Origin: Akkermansiaceae bacterium | GTDB lineage: Bacteria > Verrucomicrobiota > Verrucomicrobiia > Verrucomicrobiales > Akkermansiaceae | Direction: 5' to 3' | Length of the DNA: 53,083 nucleotides | Assembly: GCA_947491475.1 (NCBI GenBank) | Contig: CANLKN010000011.1 | Span: 1-53,083, forward strand | Part shown: positions 1 to 7,700 of the stretch, piece after piece | How the letters are laid out: each line of letters starts with the position of its first letter | Position numbering within the stretch: position 1 is the first letter of the stretch | Notes under the pieces: model-generated | Seen by the model: the letters and a program-made list of their open reading frames with translations, nothing else | Databases searched by the model: none | Told to the model about the DNA's origin: nothing | Translations under genes and position numbers: made by a program

Positions 1-26
1 GCAAGCCTGCCCGGCCAGGAAATTCG

Positions 27-2378
27 TCATGAAATGAACCCGGAATGAAAACAAACTGAAAATGGACTGACCACGACTTTGTAGTGCCTTTTGAAACGAA
101 TCCCTGCAAAACCAAGGGCTACAGCCTCCTCATAAGAAACTTGGGTTAGAACACCATCGCTATCACGCAGTTTTCCGATCCAGCTGAGGTGGATGTTGCC
201 CTCGGTGCCGGTAAACTGGTTGTGAAACGCATTCGCTCCGGGCGTGGCGGCGATGGTGTTGCCGTTCCAAAGGTTGACCTCGTTGTTGCCATGGCAGCGG
301 GCAACCACCACCAGCCGGTTTGGCGTGACGGAATAATCGACGGCCAGGCCATCGACGTATTGGTCGGGCGAGGACAAGCGGGATTCTCCGCTGTTGACCA
401 GACCGTTGGCATTGGAATCGATCACTTCATGATAAAGGCGGCTCCACCATTTCAGGGCACCGCTGGCGGCGTAGGAAATAACGGCGGGTTCGAAGTCCGG
501 TTGCTCCTTGTTGGCCGGAGCGTCCCAGAAGCGGCTCTGGATATTGAAGCCGATGGAAAAATCATTGGTGTCACGGTTGATGGCGATGCCGCCGATGCGG
601 TGCTTGCCGACGCTCCTGTAGCCGGTGTAGCCGTATTCGATGGTGCCCGTGGTGCCGCCGTTGAGGTCTCTCACCGGAATGAACAAGTCCAGCGGCCAGG
701 TGCCGCGTTTGATCTGGCCGTTGCCATCGGGCAGGATGGCGAACTGGTCCGCCTCCGTCCACGAACGCAGGTCTCCGGGAAAACTGATGCCGCTTATGGT
801 GGTGGCCGTCAGATTCGTGCCGATGCCGGGCTGGCGGTTGGCATCGTTGAGCGTGACACCGGAGGCCCAATGCGATCCGCGCAAGCTGGGAAGCTTCATC
901 AGCGAGCCTGCGGCATTCAGAAAGAACACGCGCATCGTTTCACCGGTTTCATCGACATAGGCGACGCGGCCGTCGCCGCCGACATCCCATGCTTGCAGCC
1001 CGAGGTTGTCGCCGTAGGCACCGGAAGCCTTGGCCACTTTCACCCATGAGAATCCGCCGGGTGTGGCGGCGATGAAATTGGCATCGAGCCGGGCGATGAA
1101 ATACTCGCCGCTGGTGGCATCGCAGGCACCTGATAGATAGAGATCGCCGGTGGCTGCGCCGGGCTTGTGGGTGCCCTTGATCCAGCGGAAATCGTGCGCC
1201 TGTCCGGCCGGCAGATGCCACACGCCGAGGATCGAACGGGTGTCGCCCGAGACGCGCATGAGAAAAGCAGTCCGGCCGGTGGCGCGGTTCGGAATGCCGA
1301 GTGGTGCAAGCTGGGTTTTCGGCGCGCTGATCCAGTCGAGGTTTTCGGCGGAGCCGGCAACGAGCAGAGTGCCGTCGGAAAGTTCCATCACGTCCTTGAA
1401 TTCCTCGGTGCCGGTGCTGCCAGCCAGGGTCACGACCGCATCGGCGGTGGCAACCACAGTGCTGGCCGTGATCTGAAAACTATCAATGCGGACCCGGGCG
1501 GAGTCGCCACTCTGCGCACCGGTCTCGGCATACCAGCCGTAGCCGGTCACCGCATCCTCAGCAGCGAGCGTGGTCGTCGGATTGTCACTGGCATCGGTAT
1601 CGAGAAAGGTGCCCGATGTGAACGCCCCGGAATGCCATGCGTTTGCGTTGGCGAGTCCGCTGAGCGTGTGCTGTTCGTACGCCGCGAGGTTGGCCTGCTG
1701 GAACGATGCGGCACTGACATACCATGTCTCGCCAATGCGGATGGCGAAGCGCATGCGGGTGGCCGCGGTGGCCGCGCGCGCATAAACCGAAAGCTGGGTG
1801 ATGTTGCCGACGGTCAGGCCAGCGAGCGAATCGCTGCCATAGCGAAACCAGTTTCCCTGGGGTGCGTCCTGAAACGCATTCGAAGTGGTTAGCAAGGTCG
1901 TGTGCAGCAACATCGCCCCGGGAGCGGCGTCGGGCCGGGTAAAGAGAAAACCGGCGTTGGTCGATTGGCCGCTCACCACCGGCACTCCCGAGGTCGCGCC
2001 TTGGCTCACGCCCACCTGCGCGGGTGCACCGGTAAGAGTGTTGTCCAAGACACCCCCGCTGCCGATGGCGGAGGTCCAGTTGTAAACGCTGGCACTCTTG
2101 TCGCCGGAGCTGCCGGAACCGTTGTTGAAGTAGGCGGAAAACAAGGTATCCGCCTGCGCGGCGGTGGCCGCGAGGAGCAGGCAGGCGGAAAGCGCGAAAG
2201 CGCTCCAACTGCCAGACTGCCGCCAAGTCGTGGGCTGGGCCTCCGACTTGTCCCCGAAAGCTGGTATCTTATCTGCAGAGCAAACCACGTAGCGGCATAC
2301 TTCAGGCTGGAAGCCCAAGGTCCAAAACAGCCTGGAAGGCTGTTTTTCATTACTTGGCTTGGGTTGGATTATGGTCAC
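27..2378 (-). CDS. Secreted protein of unknown function, two-part architecture
   Basis: I do not recognise the family. The 783-residue reading frame has a signal-peptide-like hydrophobic stretch around residues 57-76 (FALSACLLLAATAAQA), so the product is probably exported. Residues about 77-305 look like a beta-rich jelly-roll-type domain. Residues about 310-760 read like irregular beta-propeller repeats, with phrases such as LSDGTLLVAGSAEN and YLSGACDATSGEYFIARLD. The start is doubtful: residues 11-27 are translated from a dispersed DNA repeat (2303-2348), and a GTG at 2288 just after it is a plausible alternative start. No ATG lies between the repeat and the signal peptide. It lies directly downstream of, and on the same strand as, the sulfatase, with about 205 bases between them. 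A role in polysaccharide binding is only a guess from context. Confidence 0.6.
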   Translation of the reverse strand: MTIIQPKPSNEKQPSRLFWTLGFQPEVCRYVVCSADKIPAFGDKSEAQPTTWRQSGSWSAFALSACLLLAATAAQADTLFSAYFNNGSGSSGDKSASVYNWTSAIGSGGVLDNTLTGAPAQVGVSQGATSGVPVVSGQSTNAGFLFTRPDAAPGAMLLHTTLLTTSNAFQDAPQGNWFRYGSDSLAGLTVGNITQLSVYARAATAATRMRFAIRIGETWYVSAASFQQANLAAYEQHTLSGLANANAWHSGAFTSGTFLDTDASDNPTTTLAAEDAVTGYGWYAETGAQSGDSARVRIDSFQITASTVVATADAVVTLAGSTGTEEFKDVMELSDGTLLVAGSAENLDWISAPKTQLAPLGIPNRATGRTAFLMRVSGDTRSILGVWHLPAGQAHDFRWIKGTHKPGAATGDLYLSGACDATSGEYFIARLDANFIAATPGGFSWVKVAKASGAYGDNLGLQAWDVGGDGRVAYVDETGETMRVFFLNAAGSLMKLPSLRGSHWASGVTLNDANRQPGIGTNLTATTISGISFPGDLRSWTEADQFAILPDGNGQIKRGTWPLDLFIPVRDLNGGTTGTIEYGYTGYRSVGKHRIGGIAINRDTNDFSIGFNIQSRFWDAPANKEQPDFEPAVISYAASGALKWWSRLYHEVIDSNANGLVNSGESRLSSPDQYVDGLAVDYSVTPNRLVVVARCHGNNEVNLWNGNTIAATPGANAFHNQFTGTEGNIHLSWIGKLRDSDGVLTQVSYEEAVALGFAGIRFKRHYKVVVSPFSVCFHSGFIS
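2303..2348 (+). repeat. Half copy of dispersed repeat
   Basis: These 46 bases match the right half of the repeats at 13641-13756 and 42617-42728 with about ten differences. All three share the start CAGGCTGGAAG and a hairpin AACAGCC-5 nt-GGCTGTT followed by T residues. The loop bases differ but the seven-base stem is kept exactly in every copy. This copy overlaps the annotated N-terminus of the minus-strand gene ending at 27, which argues that the first 30 codons of that gene are not translated. Confidence 0.75.
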
Positions 2379-2496
2379 GTTTTCCGCCTTCCAACGGGGT
2401 TTTGTATCATTAAAGGCGTTGGTCCTACCTCAGGTTTGCCTTTTGCATACCAAGAATGAAGCACTCCCTTGCTGCATTCCATACCTGAATCAAGGT

Positions 2497-2595
2497 AGCA
2501 GGCGCGAGTTCATCAAGCATGCCCTAGATCTACTTTCAGAAACGACGACTTGCGCCAAGGTGTGCGTGAGGTTCGGATTCAGCTCAATTTTTGAT
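2497..2595 (+). pseudogene. Possible remnant of an AraC-family regulator C-terminus
   Basis: The plus frame here translates to a stretch with the pattern R-x(5)-A-x-x-LL-SETTT-x(4)-V-x(3)-GFSS-x-F, which resembles the second helix-turn-helix of AraC/XylS regulators (A..LL.ET....I....GFSS...F). Nothing upstream in the same frame looks like the rest of such a protein, and the frame runs into the antisense of the sulfatase end. If real, it is a decayed fragment of a regulator that may once have controlled the neighbouring polysaccharide genes. The match is short and could be chance. Confidence 0.25.
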
Positions 2596-3978
2596 CGGAA
2601 GCGAGTAGTCGTCAGCGGCTCCGCCGTCCTTGGTGGTGGTGATCCAGTCAATCAGCGCGGTGCGGAGTTTGGCGAGAGCTGCCTGATGCTCCGGTTGCTG
2701 CGAGATGGCGAGATTGATGGTCTCGTGGGGATCCTTTTCGGTGTCGTAAAGCTCCTCTTCGGGCATCGTGGGCGCGGTGAGGAGTTTTTGCGCGGGAGTC
2801 GTTAGTTTGCCTTCGGCGTCGAGTTGCTTGAGCAGGTTCCATGCGGGATAGCAGTTTTCCTTGTAGCGATTGGCCAGTAGGAACGGGCGGTCCGGCGTGA
2901 AGTTGCGGATGTAGCGGTAGCCGGAGTCGCGCGCGGTGCGCATTCTGAAAACCGTTTCATCGCAGCGGTCGCGTGCGCCGAAGACCACCTCTCGCGGCTT
3001 TTCCGCGTGCGGTCCGAGAAACACGCGGCCCTGCATGCGTGGCGGTTTTTCGACTCCGGCGAGGGCGAGCATCGTGGGTGCCAGATCGATCGCCTCCAGC
3101 AGTTGATCGCTCACCGTGCCCGGAGCGAACGGGGCACTCTCGGCGAGTGATTTCGGCCAGCGGATGATCAACGGCACCAGCAGCCCCGAATCATAACAAA
3201 ACTGTTTGCCCCGCACGTGGGCCCCGCCGTTGTCGCCGAAGAAGACGACGATCGTGTTGTCGTCCAGGCCGTCGCGTTCGAGTTGTTGCAAGACAAGGCC
3301 TACCTTGCGGTCGAGTTCGGTGGCGGAGTCGAGGTATTCGGCCCAGTCCTTGCGGATCACCGGATGGTCCGGGTAATACGGCGGCAAATCCACCTTGGCG
3401 GGATCCGCGTGGGGCGGTGCCTTGAAGATCCGGTGGGTTTCGAAAAAATTCAGCTGTGCATAAAACGGCTGGTTTTTCTTCAGGTCCGCCCAGTTGCGCG
3501 AATCCCATGGCTCGCTGCGGGTTTTGAAATTCCAGTCGTCTTTGGGAATGCCGTCGAAGCCGAAATCCGGCGGCAGTTTGAACAGGTTGGCGTTGAAATA
3601 TCCGGCATCGCGCAGCCACTCCGGCAGCACGCGAATGCCCTCCGGCAAAGTGTAGTCATCCTCGCGGTGCGAGCGGTGGTGGTAGGCGTCGATGCTGGTC
3701 TGGTAGTGCCCGGTCATGAATGCCGAGCGGGAGGCAGAGCACACCGGCGAGGTGGTGAAGAAGCGGGTGAAGCGCACTCCTTCAGCCGCAAGCCGATCGA
3801 GATTCGGAGTGTGGACGTCCTTTGCGCCGTAGCAGCCGAGATATTGGCCGAAATCCTCCGCGATCAACCACAGGATGTTCGGCTTGGCTGGCGCAGCGTG
3901 CAGCGGCGAGCATCCAAGCAAAGCCGCGAGCAACAGCCGCAAGATTGATTTTCTGGAGATCATCATCGCAAGCAGCAT
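2584..3978 (-). CDS. Exported type I sulfatase (SGSH-like)
   Basis: The 464-residue protein hydrolyses sulfate esters or N-sulfates, presumably on a sulfated polysaccharide outside the cytoplasm. The N-terminus has a hydrophobic signal (residues 10-29). LLGC at 21-24 could be a lipobox, otherwise cleavage after HA at 28 is likely. The sulfatase signature is CSASR, with Cys80 as the residue converted to formylglycine. NILWLIAED at 34-42 supplies early metal ligands in the E-D form typical of SGSH-like enzymes, TPNLDRLAAEGVRF follows, and GDNGG at 248-252 is the later metal site. The internal start MMISRK (residue 5) is also possible. No formylglycine-generating enzyme is in the window. The upstream region shares ordered motifs with that of the GH3 gene, suggesting joint control. 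Confidence 0.93.
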   Translation of the reverse strand: MLLAMMISRKSILRLLLAALLGCSPLHAAPAKPNILWLIAEDFGQYLGCYGAKDVHTPNLDRLAAEGVRFTRFFTTSPVCSASRSAFMTGHYQTSIDAYHHRSHREDDYTLPEGIRVLPEWLRDAGYFNANLFKLPPDFGFDGIPKDDWNFKTRSEPWDSRNWADLKKNQPFYAQLNFFETHRIFKAPPHADPAKVDLPPYYPDHPVIRKDWAEYLDSATELDRKVGLVLQQLERDGLDDNTIVVFFGDNGGAHVRGKQFCYDSGLLVPLIIRWPKSLAESAPFAPGTVSDQLLEAIDLAPTMLALAGVEKPPRMQGRVFLGPHAEKPREVVFGARDRCDETVFRMRTARDSGYRYIRNFTPDRPFLLANRYKENCYPAWNLLKQLDAEGKLTTPAQKLLTAPTMPEEELYDTEKDPHETINLAISQQPEHQAALAKLRTALIDWITTTKDGGAADDYSLPIKN

Positions 3979-4011
3979 GCGATGAACCAGGCCAAGCCGG
4001 CAAGCGCTTCA

Positions 4012-4077
4012 TTCATTGCAGCCAGAAGCATTCACTGATCGTTGGACCTTCATCAAACTCTGGCGAAGGAGCAAGGT
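4012..4077 (-). promoter_or_regulatory. Putative regulatory region shared with the GH3 gene
   Basis: Upstream of the sulfatase, reading the minus strand, three words occur in order: ACCTTGCT (4077-4070), TCAGTGA (4038-4032) and GCAATGAA (4019-4012). The same three words occur in the same order upstream of the GH3 gene at 16483-16476, 16449-16443 and 16428-16421. Their distances from the start codons are nearly equal (about 92, 54 and 34 against 90, 57 and 35). This fits a common promoter or operator. The spacing between the last two words differs by two bases, so they are probably not a simple -35/-10 pair. Confidence 0.35.
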
Positions 4078-4119
4078 CTTGACCGATTCGGGTTCGAAAA
4101 CGTGTGGCTTCTCTGATTT

Positions 4120-4986
4120 TCAAGCCAGCCAGCGCTGGGTCAGGCCGCCGTAGGCATCGATCCGGCGGTCGCGGAAAAACGGCCAGATCCGCCGGAAATC
4201 CTCAACGACTTGGAAATCAATGTCATGGATGAGGATTTCCTCTTTTCCGGTGGAGGCCTTGGCGATGATTTCGCCGTAGGGATTGGCGACAAACGAGCGG
4301 CCCCAGAACTCGGTACCATCGTGGGTGCCGGAGCGATTGATGGCGGCGAGGTAGCAGCCATTGGCCACGGCATGGCCGCGTTGCACGGTTTCCCACGCGC
4401 AATGCTGGGCTTCGCCGAGGGTGGTTTTTTCCTCCGGTAGCCAGCCGATGGCTGTGGGGTAAATGAGTATCTGCGCTCCGCCCAGGGCCATCAGCCGCGC
4501 AGCTTCCGGATACCATTGGTCCCAGCAAATCAGCACGCCAAGTTTGCCGAATTTTGTATCCCACACCGGCCAACCGCTGTCGCCGGGGGTAAAGTAGAAT
4601 TTTTCCTCAAACGCGGGATCCTGCGGAATGTGGGATTTCCGGTAGAGTCCGAGCAGGCTGCCGTCCGCGTCGTGAATGGCGGCGGTGTTGTGATAAAGCC
4701 CCGGGCCGCGGTGCTCGAAGAGCGAGGAAACGATCACAACGCCCAGTTCGCCGGCCAGCTTGCCAAGGCGGTCGGTCACGGGACCGGGCAGTGGATCGGC
4801 GAGGTCGAAGCGCGCCGGGTCCTGCAAGGTGCAGAAGTAGGGCGTGAGGAAAAGCTCCTGGGTAACCACAATGTTTGCCCTGTCCGCCGCGGCCTGGCGG
4901 ATCAGGGATTCATGGTGGTCCAAGGCCTCCGCCTTGGTGGCGAAGGTCCTGGATTGGAGCAATGCGATGCGCGGCATGCGCGGCAT
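4120..4986 (-). CDS. aguB: Carbon-nitrogen hydrolase, probable N-carbamoylputrescine amidase
   Basis: The 288-residue protein belongs to the nitrilase superfamily. The catalytic triad is visible as Glu44 (TQELF), Lys117 (YRKSHIP) and Cys154 (ICWDQWYPE). The length, the CWDQWYPEAARLMALGGA segment and the ending DAYGGLT closely resemble AguB, which converts N-carbamoylputrescine to putrescine, CO2 and ammonia in the agmatine route of polyamine synthesis. It is cytoplasmic, with no signal peptide. Agmatine deiminase (aguA), the usual partner, is not adjacent, so the substrate rests on family resemblance. Two in-frame ATGs nine bases apart (4986 and 4977) could both serve as start; neither has a clear Shine-Dalgarno sequence. 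Confidence 0.88.
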   Translation of the reverse strand: MPRMPRIALLQSRTFATKAEALDHHESLIRQAAADRANIVVTQELFLTPYFCTLQDPARFDLADPLPGPVTDRLGKLAGELGVVIVSSLFEHRGPGLYHNTAAIHDADGSLLGLYRKSHIPQDPAFEEKFYFTPGDSGWPVWDTKFGKLGVLICWDQWYPEAARLMALGGAQILIYPTAIGWLPEEKTTLGEAQHCAWETVQRGHAVANGCYLAAINRSGTHDGTEFWGRSFVANPYGEIIAKASTGKEEILIHDIDFQVVEDFRRIWPFFRDRRIDAYGGLTQRWLA

Positions 4987-5064
4987 GTTTGGTCAAATGC
5001 GATAGGAGATCAAGCTCTAGACAGCTCTAGGCAAGGTCGAGGCATCAACAAGGAGTAAGACTAC

Positions 5065-5208
5065 CGCAAAGCCGCAGAGGCCGCAAAGGGTCGCAATGTA
5101 AATTGATTGAACCTCCGAATGACCGGGTGATTTGATTTCTGTAAAAACCCAGCCTCAGAAACATTTTTTCATCTTTGCGATACCTTTGCGTCCTTGGCGG
5201 CTCTGCGG
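5065..5208. repeat. Inverted-repeat element with TGCGG-type arms
   Basis: Two imperfect inverted arms of about 26 bases (5065-5090 and 5183-5208) flank about 92 bases. The left arm begins CCGCAAAGCCGCAG and the right arm ends GGCTCTGCGG; both are built from short CTTTGCG/CTGCGG units. It fills the gap between the amidase and the EF-G-like gene and would fold into a long hairpin. It could be a non-autonomous mobile element or a bidirectional transcription stop. Confidence 0.6.
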
Positions 5209-5253
5209 TACAAACCTCGGATTGAATGCCTTACCCCTGCACGGGCTGCTCGC

Positions 5254-7335
5254 TCAATCCTCCTCCACCTTGCGGCCGTGTTGGGCGATGATCTTTTGCT
5301 CGATTTCGCGTGGGACGTCCTCGTAGTGTTCAAATTTTTCCTTGTGCCTGCCACGGCCGGCGGTGATGGCGCGCAGCTGGCTGGAATATTGGTAAAGCTC
5401 GGCCTGCGGCACGTGGGCGACGACCACTTCGAAGCGGCCTTCGGTTTCCATGCCCATGATGCGGCCGCGGCGGCCGGACAAGTCTGCAAGCACCGAACCC
5501 ACGGCATCCGAGGGCACCTTGATGCGCAGTTCCATCACGGGTTCCAGCAGCTTCGGCTTGGCAATCAGGAAGGCCTCGCTGAACGCTGCCTTGCCGGCGA
5601 TCTGGAAGGCGATGTCCTTGGAATCCACCGGGTGTTGTTTGCCATCGTAGAAATCGACTTTCACATCGGTGACCGGGAAGCCGCCGTAAGGGCCTGCAGC
5701 GCAGGCTGCCTGCACGCCCTTTTCCACCGATGGCACGAACACACGATCCACGTTGTTGCCGACCAGCGACTGGGTGAAGACCATGCCGCTATCGGCTGGC
5801 AGCGTCTCGATGCGCATCCAAACCTCGGCGAACTGCCCCGCGCCGCCGGTTTGTTTCTTGTGGCGGTGTTTCGACTCGCCGCGGCCGCTGATCGTCGCGC
5901 GGTAGGAAACCCGCGGCTCGACGAGCTCCACATCCACGTTGAAGCGGCGCTTGAGTTCCTCGGTGACGATCTGGAGCTGCAGCCAGCCTTGGCCGGAAAC
6001 GATCGTCTGACCGATCTCCGGTTCGAAGTGATAATCAAAAGTGGGGTCTTCCTCGCGCAATGAGGAGAGTCCCTCGCCGAGCTTGTTGAGATCCGACTTG
6101 GACTTCGCGACCAATGCGCCGCGGGTGTTGGGCGCGGGAAACTCGACGACTGGCAGCGTCACCTGGCGGCTGGCGGAGCAAAGCGTGTCGCCGGAGCGCG
6201 TGGCGCGAAGTTTCACCACCGCGCCAATATCGCCGGCATGCAGTGAAGGCACCGGCTCGCGGGCTGAGCCGTTCACGCGGTAAAGCTGGCCCATGCGCTC
6301 GTTCTCGCCGCGCGTGACATTGACCAATTCGGTGCCGGAGACGACATCACCGCTGTAAACCCGGAAAAACGACAGGTTGCCGACGTGGTCTTCATGCATC
6401 GTTTTGAAAACATAAGCCACCGTCTGGCCGTCCTTGAGATCCACCGTGGCCTCGCTGCCATCGAGGGCATTGCCCTTCACCGTGGCGCGATCCACCGGTG
6501 ACGATCCATATTTGGCGATGAAATCCAGAATTCTCGCCACACCGATGTTTTTCATGCCAGAGGCCGCAAACACCGGCACCACCAGCCCTTTTTGCACCGC
6601 TTCATGCACATGTGCGCGCAGGTCCTCTTCGCTCAGCGTGCCTTGATCGAAAAATTTCTCCATGAGCGAGTCGTCGGACTCCGCCACCATGTCGATCAAC
6701 TGCCGGTGCAGCTCATTGACCCTCTCCTTGAGCGCTCCCTCGGCCGGTTTTTCCTCAAACTTGCCGCTACCATCGGCCGCGAAGGTGATCACATCCGAGC
6801 GCATCACATCCAACACCGAGCGGAAACCCGGGCCCGCATCCACCGGTAGCGTCATCGGGAAAACCCGCGCGCCATAGTGCTCCCGGGCCTCCTCCAGAAT
6901 GTCGTCAAAACGCGTATTCTCGCGGTCAAGCAGGTTGATCACCAGAAAGCGTGTGATTTCATAATGCTCGGCGGCCGCCCACACTTCATCGGCACCGGTT
7001 TCCACGCCGTTCACGCCGCTGATTACGATCATCGCCGAATCCGCCACGCGCAGCGCGCTGAGTGGCTCGCTGATGAAATCCGGCGTCCCCGGGCAATCGA
7101 TCAGATTCAGTTCGCGGCCAAGCCACTCCTCGGTGAGCACCGTGGCGTGGATCGACTGCTGATGTTCCTTCTCGTCGGGGTGGTAGTCGGACACCGTGTT
7201 TCCCTGCTCAATGGTGCCGGGGCGGGTGAGCTTGCCCGCGCAGACCAGCATGGCCTCGCACAGCAGGGTTTTGCCGGTCGAGGCATGGCCGGTGACGGCA
7301 AGGTTGCGGATGTCGGGAGCGCGGTAGTCTTTCAT
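5254..7335 (-). CDS. EF-G-like translational GTPase (EF-G paralogue)
   Basis: The 693-residue protein has the five-domain layout of elongation factor G but belongs to the second, EFG-II/TetM-like branch rather than being the main factor (which is at 36873-39014). G1 is GHASTGKT (16-23) and G3 is DCPG (80-83). The switch I segment DYHPDEKEHQQSI (50-62) is typical of this branch. G4 reads NLLD (134-137) instead of NKxD, losing the lysine that normally packs on the guanine ring. The C-terminal half carries the EF-G domain IV/V core. Its role is uncertain: such paralogues have been linked to ribosome recycling, rescue or stress. It stands alone as a single gene, with a hairpin just upstream at 7373-7405. 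Confidence 0.9.
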   Translation of the reverse strand: MKDYRAPDIRNLAVTGHASTGKTLLCEAMLVCAGKLTRPGTIEQGNTVSDYHPDEKEHQQSIHATVLTEEWLGRELNLIDCPGTPDFISEPLSALRVADSAMIVISGVNGVETGADEVWAAAEHYEITRFLVINLLDRENTRFDDILEEAREHYGARVFPMTLPVDAGPGFRSVLDVMRSDVITFAADGSGKFEEKPAEGALKERVNELHRQLIDMVAESDDSLMEKFFDQGTLSEEDLRAHVHEAVQKGLVVPVFAASGMKNIGVARILDFIAKYGSSPVDRATVKGNALDGSEATVDLKDGQTVAYVFKTMHEDHVGNLSFFRVYSGDVVSGTELVNVTRGENERMGQLYRVNGSAREPVPSLHAGDIGAVVKLRATRSGDTLCSASRQVTLPVVEFPAPNTRGALVAKSKSDLNKLGEGLSSLREEDPTFDYHFEPEIGQTIVSGQGWLQLQIVTEELKRRFNVDVELVEPRVSYRATISGRGESKHRHKKQTGGAGQFAEVWMRIETLPADSGMVFTQSLVGNNVDRVFVPSVEKGVQAACAAGPYGGFPVTDVKVDFYDGKQHPVDSKDIAFQIAGKAAFSEAFLIAKPKLLEPVMELRIKVPSDAVGSVLADLSGRRGRIMGMETEGRFEVVVAHVPQAELYQYSSQLRAITAGRGRHKEKFEHYEDVPREIEQKIIAQHGRKVEED

Positions 7336-7372
7336 AAATCGGTTGGTGGGTTGCTAGGGTTGTTTGAAATTT

Positions 7373-7405
7373 TGGCAATGAACGGATCGCATCGATCCAT
7401 TGCCA
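7373..7405. promoter_or_regulatory. Nested palindrome upstream of the EF-G paralogue
   Basis: TGGCAAT (7373-7379) pairs with ATTGCCA (7399-7405), and inside it GGATCG (7384-7389) pairs exactly with CGATCC (7393-7398) around a CAT loop. It lies 38 bases upstream of the EF-G-like start and within the long gap before the beta-helix gene. It could be an operator or an RNA hairpin. The flanking word TTGGCAATGAA also occurs (inverted) upstream of the GH3 gene. Confidence 0.4.
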
Positions 7406-7700
7406 TTACGCGTCGCTGCCCTCCTGCCGTCAACCATCCGCAGCGCTACGCAAATCGAAGCGTGTATTTCCGCAAAATCCGGCCAGTCGGGCATGCGCGC
7501 AAGTGCCGGGAGCCGCAGGTTCTCCATTGTGATCAATCCGTTAAAAATCGCCCGCAGGTGGTAATTCTCAGCTGGCTCGGCGTATCATGGACTTGTTTTT
7601 GATCGATGCGGCGGGCCCGTTTTTCCGCGATTTGTCGCGCAAGCGCATTAAAACCGCCGGAAGTGGTTCTCCCTCAAGATGGGTATGGCGGGCGCTGTCA
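7406..7700. other. Intergenic region, no gene supported
   Basis: About 295 bases between the palindrome and the chosen start of the beta-helix gene. I see no reading frame with recognisable content and no convincing sigma-70 promoter. The frame of the beta-helix gene is open back to 7587, but those codons do not look like protein. Confidence 0.5.

Noticed and set aside
189..1049. Plus-strand open frame of 286 residues opposite the first gene
   Set aside because: No recognisable domain and composition typical of an antisense frame; the minus-strand frame has a signal peptide and ordered repeats.
4091..4104. tRNA-like T-loop word GGGTTCGAAAA
   Set aside because: No matching T-stem, anticodon arm or acceptor stem around it. 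The similar word near 19830-19840 fails the same test.
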